From Myxacorys californica WJT36-NPBG1 (GTDB lineage Bacteria; Cyanobacteriota; Cyanobacteriia; Leptolyngbyales; Leptolyngbyaceae): a DNA stretch of 32,350 nucleotides. The translations under genes were made by a program, and so were the position numbers. Below the pieces are notes generated by a model that saw only the letters and a program-made list of their open reading frames with translations, ran no database searches and had not been told where the DNA came from. The stretch covers positions 1-32,350 of the forward strand of contig JAHHHO010000059.1 in the NCBI GenBank assembly GCA_019359315.1. The letters are read 5' to 3'. Shown here in pieces: positions 1 to 7,467 of this stretch (its first letter is position 1; each line of letters opens with the position of its first letter).

Positions 1-43
1 CAGCAGAAAACAGCGATGATAAACTCTTCGATAGTATACCTAT

Positions 44-92
44 GTCCCACAGGCGCTAGAAACGTTGTACTTCTAGCTTCGTCCTGCGGGAC
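44..92 (+). terminator. Interrupted stem-loop, possible terminator or leader hairpin
   Basis: The arms gtccc..cagg..ctagaa and ttctag..cctg..gggac pair with small internal loops around a 9-base apical loop. A T-rich stretch (tttctt) follows. It could end a transcript entering from the left, or be a leader structure of the methyltransferase gene 34 bases downstream. The sequence does not separate these options. Confidence 0.45.
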
Positions 93-125
93 TTTCTTGG
101 CAAAACTTTAGTCGCACATCACGTT

Positions 126-773
126 ATGTTACTCCGTCCCGATCAGCGCACCAAGCTGGATGACTCAAACGACAACCAGTTTTACGACTATCCTCGCTAT
201 GTCACTCATGTTGATGAAGGATTCATTCAACAGTTGACCAATTTGTACCGCGATCGCCTTTCTCCTAACACGCGCATTCTCGACATGATGAGTAGCTGGG
301 TCTCTCATCTGCCCGATGATATGAAATTTGAGCATGTTGAAGGACATGGGCTGAATGAGGACGAACTCGCTAAGAATCCTCGCCTTGATCATTACTTTGT
401 GCAAAATCTAAACGAGAATCCAAAGTTTCCCCTCAGCGACCAGTCGTTTGATGCGGTGTTGAATACCGTGTCCGTGCAGTATTTGCAGTATCCCGAAGCG
501 GTTTTCACCGAGATTCATCGGATTCTCAAACCAGGAGGAATCGCTATTTTCAGTTTCTCAAATCGGATGTTTTATCAAAAAGCGATCGCAGCATGGCGCG
601 ACAATACTGAAGAGGGTCGCATTGAGTTGGTCAAAACCTATTTCAATTCTGTTCCGGGATTTTCTGAACCGGAAGTCATTCAACGCCAGTCTCAAGTTCC
701 CAGTTTCATGCAACTGTTGGGCATGGGTGGAGGCGATCCGTTTTACGCTGTGATTGGCACTCGTCAAGAGTAG
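126..773 (+). CDS. Class I SAM-dependent methyltransferase domain protein
   Basis: This 215-residue protein resembles the Methyltransf_11 group. Motif I is degenerate: ILDMMSSW occupies the place of the usual glycine-rich loop. The later motifs are clear: FDAVLNTVSVQYL (motif IV region) followed by EIHRILKPGGIAIFSFSNR (motifs V-VI), the signature of small-molecule methyltransferases of the UbiE/BioC type. The substrate is unknown. There is no signal peptide, so it is probably cytoplasmic. It stands alone and converges on the acyltransferase gene. The ATG start follows a stem-loop leader, and no strong Shine-Dalgarno sequence is visible. The atypical motif I makes the SAM-binding mode unusual, but loss of activity cannot be concluded. 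Confidence 0.8.
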   Translation: MLLRPDQRTKLDDSNDNQFYDYPRYVTHVDEGFIQQLTNLYRDRLSPNTRILDMMSSWVSHLPDDMKFEHVEGHGLNEDELAKNPRLDHYFVQNLNENPKFPLSDQSFDAVLNTVSVQYLQYPEAVFTEIHRILKPGGIAIFSFSNRMFYQKAIAAWRDNTEEGRIELVKTYFNSVPGFSEPEVIQRQSQVPSFMQLLGMGGGDPFYAVIGTRQE

Positions 774-788
774 CTAGCATTCCTTCAC

Positions 789-813
789 AAGGGACTGCAT
801 GATGCAGTCCCTT
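789..813. terminator. Perfect 10-bp stem-loop between convergent genes
   Basis: aagggactgc pairs exactly with gcagtccctt across a 5-base loop. It lies between the convergent methyltransferase and acyltransferase genes, where a bidirectional transcription stop is expected. There is no clear T-run on either side, so the terminator reading is moderate. Confidence 0.5.
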
Positions 814-839
814 GCAGCTCTGACGATTAGACGCGGAGC

Positions 840-1979
840 CTAGGCTTGTACCAACACGTTCTCTCGACGAGGAAGTTTGACCTGCTGACTCAGAGCGATC
901 GAAGGCTTCTCTACAAAGTGCCACATCACAGCAGCAAACCCGATAGAAGCCGCAAGACTGGCAATCAAGCAGACGACATCCGATAGAACGGAAACCCCTA
1001 GCAGCTTTTGGGTCACGAAGAAGACAACACCGATAATGGGCACGTGACCGAGATAAAGACTGTAAGAAATCTTTCCTAAAAACTGTATCCAACGTGCGCT
1101 GAGCCATTGCTGCATCCGGTTAGCTCGTCCAACTTCAAGCAGCAAGAACGCTGTAACCACCGATGAGATCGCAAAGCCATCTCGGTGCGCAATTCCGGCT
1201 ACCAGCAAGACAGCGCCATAGAACCGGAAGGCATTGAGTGGCAGTTTGCGTGTCCAAGCCCAGTACGCGAATGCACCTAGCAAGAAACTGTACCACAAGG
1301 GCAAAAATACCGTTGCTCGACCCGGAATCGTCAAAATGCCGAGGGGAAATAGAGCCGCTAGAACTGCCGTCGGAAGAAAGACTAGTGTTTGTGCAGAAAA
1401 CGGGTTCAGCGCTCCATTAACGTTTAGTTGCAACTGTCGCGCTGACCACTGTCCGAGCCAGAGCAGGGCACAAAACAGAAAATAGAACTGAATTTCTAAA
1501 CACAGTGTCCAATAGACATCATTGATATTTTTGAAGTCTAATAACTCTTGAACATAGCCTAAGTGAGCGGCCAGTCTGCTGATGGAGAGGGGTTCATCCA
1601 TTGGTGCAAGGGGTTGCTTTTTCACGATTGATGAGAGCAACGCAAAGGCGATCGTTATTGCGATCGACACATAATAAGGCGGCGTTAGTCGAACGAGACG
1701 CCGGAGCGAGAACTGCCGGAAATACAAGCCGTCGATGTTTGCATTTCGCAGTGAGTGGGCAATCACAAAACCGCTCAACACAAAGAAAATGGCGACTCCT
1801 AAGCTTCCCCACTCCAATAGGGGAGCACTGATCCAGCTCGGTAGAGCTTGGCTGAGGTGATCGAGACGCTCGTTTAATTGAGCGTGGAAAAGCACTACCC
1901 AGAGGGCAGCAATTCCTCGGAGGGCATCAAGGAAATAAAAGTGAGCCTTGCGCTCAGTATTAGGGTGATGTGACTTCAT
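840..1979 (-). CDS. Acyltransferase 3 family membrane protein (OafA/YrhL-like)
   Basis: This 379-residue polytopic membrane protein transfers acyl groups to sugars or other envelope molecules at the cytoplasmic membrane. The N-terminus carries the family signature FLDALRGIAALWVVLFH, with the conserved Arg and His. It continues with LGVAIFFVLSGFVIAHSLR and RRLVRLTPPYYVSI, all typical of acyltransferase family 3. About ten hydrophobic segments follow, ending in the characteristic ISYSLYLGHVPI and a final FVEKPS. The length is normal for a single-domain member, without an SGNH extension. The ATG start is supported by GGAG four bases upstream. The acceptor is not predictable. No sugar-biosynthesis genes lie next to it. 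Confidence 0.9.
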   Translation of the reverse strand: MKSHHPNTERKAHFYFLDALRGIAALWVVLFHAQLNERLDHLSQALPSWISAPLLEWGSLGVAIFFVLSGFVIAHSLRNANIDGLYFRQFSLRRLVRLTPPYYVSIAITIAFALLSSIVKKQPLAPMDEPLSISRLAAHLGYVQELLDFKNINDVYWTLCLEIQFYFLFCALLWLGQWSARQLQLNVNGALNPFSAQTLVFLPTAVLAALFPLGILTIPGRATVFLPLWYSFLLGAFAYWAWTRKLPLNAFRFYGAVLLVAGIAHRDGFAISSVVTAFLLLEVGRANRMQQWLSARWIQFLGKISYSLYLGHVPIIGVVFFVTQKLLGVSVLSDVVCLIASLAASIGFAAVMWHFVEKPSIALSQQVKLPRRENVLVQA

Positions 1980-2265
1980 AAAAACTCCGCTCTAGCGTAA
2001 TCTTGCAGGATTCACCTAGTTGACCTATACACCTCATAACTCACGTCATTCCTAAAATCAGATGGGTCTTTCTAAACGTTTGAAGACACACGACGGTAGG
2101 AGGCGGTCAATGAGACTGATTGTTTGAGTCAAGTTGATAAAATCATGGCGACTTTTGATTCTGTAAAGCGTTCAAGGAGATGCAATTAGTGCACGTTAGT
2201 ATCCTTGAGAGCTCCTTAAAAATGGCAGTTGATTTCTAGCACCCAGCAATGGCAAGCGTTCTCTT

Positions 2266-2322
2266 TATGCGTTGCCTTTGCCTTTACTTCCACCTTAAGG
2301 AGGAAGCGCAAAGGTAATGCGT
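2266..2322. repeat. Long imperfect inverted repeat
   Basis: The left arm (tgcgttgcctttgc...cttccacctt) and right arm (aaggaggaagcgcaaagg...tgcgta) pair over about 25 positions with a few mismatches and a short insertion. The fold centres on accttaaggagg. It could fold into an extended hairpin in RNA or DNA. Confidence 0.5.
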
Positions 2323-2342
2323 AGGATAAGAAACGCACGGTG

Positions 2343-2462
2343 CTATCTTTGCATTTATTTTTTGAATCCGCCCTTAAATCTACGTATAAAGTTCAATTCC
2401 ACTTGAAAGCTTTACACAAGCTCAAGAAATCTAACAAATAACTTTAAATGCAAAAAAGATAG
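2343..2462. repeat. Inverted repeat pair bounding about 85 bp
   Basis: ctatctttgcattta at 2343-2357 is matched in inverse orientation by taaatgcaaaaaagatag at 2445-2462, identical except for a 3-base indel in the A/T run. Terminal inverted repeats around a short non-coding segment resemble a small MITE-like element. No target duplication was recognised. Confidence 0.45.
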
Positions 2463-2689
2463 ATACGGCTTACGTACTCACTGCTCAAATCGGCTAAGCG
2501 CAGGAATTTAGGGGAGAACATCCCAGGTGATTGCGTAATATAAGTTCTGATAAAGATAAGTAGATCAACTTAGATCTTCTACAAATGAATGGCAGCATTT
2601 GTATCAAATGCAACAGACGCACTGGATGAGTACTTTGCAGGATTCTTGAGAAGACTAGTTGCGGCGCATGAGATCGAAATTAGCGATCG

Positions 2690-3553
2690 CTAACGACTGA
2701 CAGCATCGATTTGTTCTAATAGGGCCTGTGCGATCGCACACAATTCCTCATGACAACTTCCATTGCTTGCCATGATGCCACCCCATTGACTCACATCTTC
2801 GCGGTTGTATTGCACAGGTGTACCATCAAAGTACGTGAATTGTCCGCCTGCTTCGGTGAGAATCAGTTCGGGTGCGGCAAAGTCCCAATCTTTCGCTGCT
2901 GATTTACCCGATAGAGATATGTAAACGTCGGCGGTTTGCTCTGTGATCGCAGCAATCTTACAGCCAACACTGCCCATTTGCTTTTGTTGCGTGCAGGGAA
3001 AACGTTCCAGCAGTTGCACAAACCGTTGATCTCGGTGGCTGCGGCTTGCCACGATGGTTAACGCTTCGGGTTGAGCGATGGCTGAAACGTGGAGTTGTTG
3101 TGGAGCTTGACCCCGACGTTCAACGAATGCACCTCCGTTTTGCGTGGCGTAATAGAGTTTATCGAGTTCGGGGCAAGCCACGATTGCCAGCACCGGACGA
3201 CCTTGATGGGCTAATGCAATATGAACGGCATATTCTCCGGTGCGATTAATGAAGTCTTTTGTGCCGTCAAGCGGATCAATAATCCAGACCCACGGTTTGC
3301 CTAAGCGATCGGAAGGGGGTTGAGAGGCAAAGGTTTCTTCACTGAGATAGGCAAAATCTTGGAGTCCGAAGGCGGCTTGCAAGTTGTTGAGAATGTAATG
3401 ATTGGCGGCAAGATCGGCAGAGGTGACTGGACTATCGCCCGATTTTTCAATCTCAAAAGAGGAGCGTTGAGCGTTGAGCAAAATATCGGCGGTTCCCCAA
3501 CCAATCGAGAGTGTGATCGCTAAAATTTCGTCTAAACGGCCATCTACGCTCAC
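2690..3553 (-). CDS. cysQ: 3'(2'),5'-bisphosphate nucleotidase, CysQ/inositol monophosphatase family
   Basis: The predicted enzyme is an Mg-dependent, lithium-sensitive-type phosphatase that likely dephosphorylates 3'-phosphoadenosine 5'-phosphate from sulfate assimilation. The family motifs are visible: YLSEE (metal-binding Glu), WIIDPLDGTKDFINRTGEY (metal ligands of DPLDGT) and WDFAAPELILTEAGG near the C-terminus. The reading frame can be extended to a TTG at 3571, but that codon lies inside the gaggag ribosome-binding sequence. I therefore prefer the GTG at 3553, giving 287 residues, close to the family size. The flanking gene is a membrane protein on the same strand. It could instead act on inositol phosphates, because the superfamily overlaps in substrate; the GEYAVHIAL and WDFAAPELIL blocks favour CysQ. 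Confidence 0.87.
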   Translation of the reverse strand: MSVDGRLDEILAITLSIGWGTADILLNAQRSSFEIEKSGDSPVTSADLAANHYILNNLQAAFGLQDFAYLSEETFASQPPSDRLGKPWVWIIDPLDGTKDFINRTGEYAVHIALAHQGRPVLAIVACPELDKLYYATQNGGAFVERRGQAPQQLHVSAIAQPEALTIVASRSHRDQRFVQLLERFPCTQQKQMGSVGCKIAAITEQTADVYISLSGKSAAKDWDFAAPELILTEAGGQFTYFDGTPVQYNREDVSQWGGIMASNGSCHEELCAIAQALLEQIDAVSR

Positions 3554-3589
3554 CAGTCTTAATCTCCTCAAATAATTATAATTAACCCC

Positions 3590-3623
3590 TCTGCCCTCAC
3601 CCTCTTCTACGGGAGAGGGCAGA
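3590..3623. repeat. Stem-loop between cysQ-like and membrane-protein genes
   Basis: tctgccctc pairs with gagggcaga across a 16-base pyrimidine-rich loop. It lies downstream of the minus-strand gene ending at 3662 and upstream of the cysQ-like start, so it may separate their transcripts. This type of CCCTC/GAGGG spacer repeat is common in cyanobacterial intergenic DNA. Confidence 0.5.
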
Positions 3624-3661
3624 AGCCACTCACAACCTTTACAGGTTATTCAATCTAAATC

Positions 3662-4138
3662 CTAAGCGTCTTCTGTGATCAATGCTTCTGATTTAGAAGC
3701 GGCGATCCAATAGCGCCGACAACTCCACAGCAACGCTGCACCTACAGCTAGATAAATCAAACCGCGAATCTCATAACTCACGCCTGCTTTTCGCAATGCC
3801 AACCCAATCGTCATCATCAGGATGATTAACCCAATGGTTTTTGCACCAAACATTTGAAACACACTTTTGAATGGATTTGGTTCTTGTAGCGCATCGGCTC
3901 GTTCAATCACACCGTTTGCTGTTTTATCCAGTACAACTTTTCCTTTCAACACTCCAACCGAGAGCGCCACTGCACCCAAGCCTAAATGCTTTGCGTCAAG
4001 AAATCCGAGGTAGGGAAACTGAAACCAAAACTTCATGCCCATTGTGAGCAGCCCTGCCCCAACGATTGTCCAAATCGCGGCGGCAATCCACAAATGCTGA
4101 CGACGGCTTAACCCTAGTTTGAGTGGAGTGCTTTCCAT
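3662..4138 (-). CDS. Conserved hypothetical membrane protein
   Basis: This is a 158-residue protein with four likely membrane segments. Two are N-terminal (around HLWIAAAIWTIVGAGLLTMG and HLGLGAVALSVGVL) and two C-terminal (around TIGLIILMMTIGLAL and GLIYLAVGAALLW). A polar connector with NPFKSVFQMFG lies between the pairs, which suggests an internal two-fold arrangement. The frame extends to a GTG at 4156, but the ATG at 4138 (MESTPLKLG) looks the more natural start. It is 28 bases downstream of the PfkB kinase gene on the same strand, so co-transcription is likely. No function is recognised. Confidence 0.75.
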   Translation of the reverse strand: MESTPLKLGLSRRQHLWIAAAIWTIVGAGLLTMGMKFWFQFPYLGFLDAKHLGLGAVALSVGVLKGKVVLDKTANGVIERADALQEPNPFKSVFQMFGAKTIGLIILMMTIGLALRKAGVSYEIRGLIYLAVGAALLWSCRRYWIAASKSEALITEDA

Positions 4139-4166
4139 AATTGGATGCCTGTACACAGTTTTTCTA

Positions 4167-5054
4167 TTATACGGAGGTTGTTCTCATCCAATTCCGGGTT
4201 CCAAAGGATTGACACGCACGAGCGGCAATTTGAGCCGATTGGGACAAGGCTTGCTTAAAGGTTGTTTGCAAAATGAAATGACAGAATGCGCCATGAAAGA
4301 TGTCACCTGCGCCCACGGTGTCGATCGCAGCAACGCGGGGAACCTGAATTTCTTCAGATTCACCATTGCTCAGGAGCGAAATGGCGTTTCCTCCATTGGT
4401 AATGGCGATGTGTTGGATCTTAAATTCAGAAAGGTAATCGATCACGTCTTGCGGAGTTTCGCATCCAGGCGGATGGAAGTTTGCGGAACAAATTGCATAA
4501 TCAACCCAAGGCAACACAGTTTCAAATCCAGGTTTCCAACTTCCGCCATCGATGACGACTGGAATCGATTGGGCTTGAGCCAATTGAGTCAGTTTGGAGG
4601 AAGCTTGCTCTGCAAGTGCGGCTCCAATCTCCATTTGATGTCCATCGATTAACATCACATCAACGCCGTCTAAAGCATTGGGCGGAATTTGCTCACGTCC
4701 GATCTGAAACTTCACAGCATTGATTGAGACTACGGCTCGTTCACCCGTCGATCGCGTCACCATAATGGATGATACGGGTGGAGATTCGGTGCGTTTTGGG
4801 GCGAGATCAGCGATCTCAACTCCCCATTCCTGCAACTCTGTCAAAATTAGATCAGCCGTCGGATGCGTGCCGATCGCGCCCATCAGCACGGCCTGATTTC
4901 CGAGGTGTTGAAACGCAACTGCTGCATTCGTTGCCGGCCCTCCTGCCGAAGTGATGGCATCGATTGCCACAATCTTTTGATTGCTCGTTGGCAACTGCTC
5001 GACCAAATAAATCAGATCCAACGTCACCATGCCTATAAACAGCCCGTTGCTCAT
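4167..5054 (-). CDS. PfkB family carbohydrate kinase
   Basis: This 295-residue member of the ribokinase/PfkB superfamily phosphorylates a sugar or related alcohol with ATP in the cytoplasm. The N-terminal signature GGPATNAAVAFQHLG is the substrate-side glycine motif. Near the C-terminus, DTVGAGDIFHGAF carries the anion hole and the catalytic Asp of the family. Other family blocks include VVIDGGSWKPG and IAITNGG. The substrate is not determined; sugar kinases of this form in cyanobacteria are generally uncharacterised. The start is divergent from rsmI with only 18 bases between the two start codons, so each promoter must lie inside the other gene's coding region or overlap it. Confidence 0.88.
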   Translation of the reverse strand: MSNGLFIGMVTLDLIYLVEQLPTSNQKIVAIDAITSAGGPATNAAVAFQHLGNQAVLMGAIGTHPTADLILTELQEWGVEIADLAPKRTESPPVSSIMVTRSTGERAVVSINAVKFQIGREQIPPNALDGVDVMLIDGHQMEIGAALAEQASSKLTQLAQAQSIPVVIDGGSWKPGFETVLPWVDYAICSANFHPPGCETPQDVIDYLSEFKIQHIAITNGGNAISLLSNGESEEIQVPRVAAIDTVGAGDIFHGAFCHFILQTTFKQALSQSAQIAARACQSFGTRNWMRTTSV

Positions 5055-5072
5055 TACTTGTATGATCGTGAC
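5055..5072. promoter_or_regulatory. 18-bp divergent intergenic gap between kinase and rsmI
   Basis: The ATG of the kinase (minus, 5054) and the ATG of rsmI (plus, 5073) are 18 bases apart. No complete promoter or clear Shine-Dalgarno sequence fits in this gap, so transcription of each gene must begin inside the other gene. Confidence 0.5.
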
Positions 5073-5921
5073 ATGACTGGCACACTTTACATTGTTGGCA
5101 CTCCCATCGGCAACCTAGAAGACATGACCTTCCGGGCGGTACGCGTTTTGCAAACCGTAGATCTGATTGCGGCTGAAGATACTCGTCATACCGGAAAACT
5201 GCTGCATCATTTTCAAATCAAAACGCCGCAGATTAGCTATCACGATCACAATCGCACGACTCGCACACCCGAACTCGTCTATCGGTTGCAGCAAGGTAGC
5301 TTGATTGCGCTTGTGACCGATGCCGGAATGCCCGGAATTTCTGATCCAGGATATGAACTTGTAAAAGCTTGTGCCGATGCAGGGGTACTGGTTATACCCA
5401 TTCCTGGGGCGAGTGCAGCCATTACAGCCCTAAGCGCGTCGGGATTGCCCAGCGATCGCTTTGCCTTTGAAGGATTCCTGCCTGCGAAAGAAAAGGAACG
5501 TCGCGCTCAGCTAGAAGTGTTGCGTTCTGATCCTCGAACGCTGATTTTCTATGAAGCTCCGCATCGGGTGTTGAAGACGCTTCAGGATATGGCAGAGGTG
5601 ATTGGACACGATCGCGCGATTACGATCGCACGAGAACTCACGAAGTTGCACGAAGAATTCTGGCGCGGCACAGTAGGGGAGGCGATCGTCAAGGTAAGCG
5701 ATCGCGATCCTCAAGGTGAATTTACGCTCATTCTATCGGGTGCATCCCAAACCACAGCCCCGTTATCTGAGGAGACCTTAAAAACGGAATTACATAGTCT
5801 CCTAGGTCAAGGACTGTCCCGTTCTGAAGCGAGTCGTCAACTTGCTCAACAAACCGCTTTACCGAAAAGACAGATCTACCAACTCGCGCTCCAAATCAAA
5901 GATGACGAGTTAGCCCAATAA
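5073..5921 (+). CDS. rsmI: 16S rRNA (cytidine(1402)-2'-O)-methyltransferase RsmI
   Basis: RsmI 2'-O-methylates C1402 in the decoding centre of 16S rRNA using SAM. The 282-residue protein starts with GTLYIVGTPIGNLEDMTFRA, the diagnostic N-terminus of the tetrapyrrole-methylase-fold RsmI family. It then shows AAEDTRHTGKLL, SYHDHN, VTDAGMPGISDPG and IPGASAAITALSASGLP, all in family order, and ends with the usual helical tail SRSEASRQLAQQTALPKRQIY. The frame is open further upstream to 4863, but that part is antisense to the kinase gene. The ATG at 5073, which gives the canonical N-terminus, is chosen. A 160-bp spacer with no clear terminator follows. Confidence 0.95.
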   Translation: MTGTLYIVGTPIGNLEDMTFRAVRVLQTVDLIAAEDTRHTGKLLHHFQIKTPQISYHDHNRTTRTPELVYRLQQGSLIALVTDAGMPGISDPGYELVKACADAGVLVIPIPGASAAITALSASGLPSDRFAFEGFLPAKEKERRAQLEVLRSDPRTLIFYEAPHRVLKTLQDMAEVIGHDRAITIARELTKLHEEFWRGTVGEAIVKVSDRDPQGEFTLILSGASQTTAPLSEETLKTELHSLLGQGLSRSEASRQLAQQTALPKRQIYQLALQIKDDELAQ

Positions 5922-6081
5922 GGATTGTCTTTCAACAGTGTGTTTTGATGCGTGAAGACTGAAGCAGAGTTAAGGAAGAGATTCTGAAGTTTGTCAAGCC
6001 TCTAATTAAACAATTTAGGATAAAATCCTGAATCGACCTTTCTCGAAGTGCAATATCTACTACTGTAATCCAGTAATAGTT

Positions 6082-6888
6082 ATGCTAAACCCGGTATTGT
6101 TCCCCTTGCTGCTACTCAGTCTCGCAACCACGGCTATGCTTCCCGTTGAGCGAGCCGTCGCCGATATAAAACCAATCTCCACTCCGATCATTAGACCCAA
6201 TGTTCCAAAAATTCCCGTCACTCTTCCAAAACGGCTGCGGGTGAACCCTACAGAAACCAAAATCTTTGATCGATTTCATCTTAAGAGGCTTCCCCAAGAC
6301 TGTCTTGCTACATCAGGTACAGGAGCCTCAGCTATGCTTCGTGGGGCACCTGTAGTCTATGGATGGCAGCACTGGACGGATGAAAAGTGCTACGAGTGGT
6401 ACAGCCACGTCATGAGAACGCTGATATATTTTGGCGATATTCAACCTGCCGGACAAATCTTTCCGACAGACCTCAATATTGTCAAAGCGACCCTCTTCTA
6501 CACATTGAGAGAAAACGGAACACAGCATACAGCTTATACAGGAGTAGATCCGGGACAGCCTGAAAAGTTTGAATTGACTCGCCTAAAAGATGGTCGGGTT
6601 ACAGACATATGTAGTGGTCAGCTAGTGATTCCAACATCAGATGTGCGATCGCTCCCTCAAGATACTTTGCCGCCAGGTACTAAGCGCGAGTTGTTACCCA
6701 ACGTTGGAACTCAAAAAGGTGTATTCCGTGTTGATATTACTGACCTCTACAAAGACTGGCATTTTCGCAGAACTCCGCATCATGGGATCATCCTAGCCGG
6801 AAGCTTTGAAACAGATGTGGTTGACCGGGCTACTCAATGTACGTCGGTGATAGACAACGTTTATATTAATGTTGAATACCAAGATTAA
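6082..6888 (+). CDS. Secreted hypothetical protein, DNRLRE-like C-terminal segment
   Basis: The 268-residue protein begins with a hydrophobic signal sequence (LLLLSLATTAML) with likely cleavage after VERAVA, so export is expected. The mature part has four cysteines (in PQDCLA, DEKCYEW, TDICSG, TQCTSV), suitable for two disulfides. The stretch VFRVDITDLYKDWHF followed by PHHGIILAGSFE resembles the end of DNRLRE/carbohydrate-module domains, where a (F/V)DVT-L--W pattern precedes an N-G(I/F)-L strand. That is a pattern match from memory only. The stop is followed at once, in the same frame, by a transposase remnant, so a truncated C-terminus cannot be excluded. No ribosome-binding site is obvious. 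Confidence 0.7.
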   Translation: MLNPVLFPLLLLSLATTAMLPVERAVADIKPISTPIIRPNVPKIPVTLPKRLRVNPTETKIFDRFHLKRLPQDCLATSGTGASAMLRGAPVVYGWQHWTDEKCYEWYSHVMRTLIYFGDIQPAGQIFPTDLNIVKATLFYTLRENGTQHTAYTGVDPGQPEKFELTRLKDGRVTDICSGQLVIPTSDVRSLPQDTLPPGTKRELLPNVGTQKGVFRVDITDLYKDWHFRRTPHHGIILAGSFETDVVDRATQCTSVIDNVYINVEYQD

Positions 6889-6897
6889 AGATCCGCC

Positions 6898-7292
6898 GGT
6901 AAATTTCTCTGCAAGGAATGGGAAGGTCTTGAACCTCTGTTGCTTGAGATACTACTCAAAAAGAAGCGAACCCGACTTGCTAATTGGACCAAGCGGGAGA
7001 TCCTAGATGGCATCCTTTATCAATTCAAGAACGGTTGCAATTGGGCCGACTTGCCTCAAGACTTACCCCCCCTACTCAACGGTTTATTGGCACTACAAGC
7101 TTATTGGCACTACAAACTTATTGGCACTACAAACTTATTGGCACTACAAATAGTGGGGAGCAACAGGAGTGATTGAGCAAGCGCTGTAAAAGTCTAGTTA
7201 AAAACTTTGAGCGAACCTTATCCCATGCCACGACTAAGATCAATCTCTGCTTTGTCAGGCTAATGCTGAAGCGGGTTGCAGCCGCTTCCTGA
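6898..7292 (+). pseudogene. IS5-type transposase remnant, internally deleted
   Basis: The N-terminal part reads KEWEGLEPLLLEILLKKKR, then TKREILDGILYQFKNGCNWADLPQD. This is the DUF4096-like N-terminal domain of IS5-group transposases, where the usual form is GCQW--LP-DFPP. After LPP the frame runs into a tandem repeat (7084-7150) and loses the catalytic DDE region. A C-terminal tail in another frame (CKSLVKNFERTLSHATTKI, then NLCFVRLMLKRVAAAS) ends at the TGA at 7290-7292. About 600 to 700 bases of the gene are missing. The 5' end lacks the expected inverted repeat, so the element is dead. Confidence 0.8.
7084..7150 (+). repeat. 17-bp tandem repeat, four copies, inside the transposase remnant
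   Basis: The unit TTATTGGCACTACAAAC occurs at 7084, 7101, 7118 and 7135. The copies are identical apart from one g/a change in the first and the cut end of the last. The repeated sequence contains tattggcactacaaa, which encodes the YWHYK of this transposase family. A piece of its coding DNA has therefore been expanded, out of frame because 17 is not a multiple of 3. Confidence 0.9.
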
Positions 7293-7314
7293 GATCTCAA
7301 ATGGGTTCTATAAA
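7289..7314 (+). mobile_element. Right end of the IS remnant
   Basis: This 26-base segment, directly overlapping and following the transposase stop, contains tcaaatgggttctataaa. It matches 24 of 26 positions at 9780-9805, and no other similarity continues beyond it. It is therefore taken as the conserved terminal sequence of the IS. Confidence 0.6.
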
Positions 7315-7467
7315 TATTTCATGAGGACAGGGCTCAAATTGCCACATGTCTTTGTCTCTGCTTGTTAGTAAGGTAGAACTAGACATAGCAACGCCTGTTG
7401 GTGCCCTACCAGATCGTTTTGACCCACAACCCACCCCACCTAAACATCGCTTCTGAGGCTCCTCAAT

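Larger units (their letters stand above)
1980..2689. other. 710-bp gene-free region with inverted repeats
   Basis: No ORF of useful length or coding character was found here. The region lies upstream of the acyltransferase gene and downstream of the cysQ-like gene, both on the minus strand. It contains two inverted-repeat structures, listed separately (2266-2322 and 2343-2462), in A+T-rich surroundings, and a HIP1 palindrome at its right edge. It could hold a non-coding RNA or the remains of a small non-autonomous mobile element. Confidence 0.5.

Noticed and set aside
4863-5072. Extended N-terminus of rsmI
   Set aside because: The extension is antisense to the kinase gene, and the canonical RsmI N-terminus begins at 5073.
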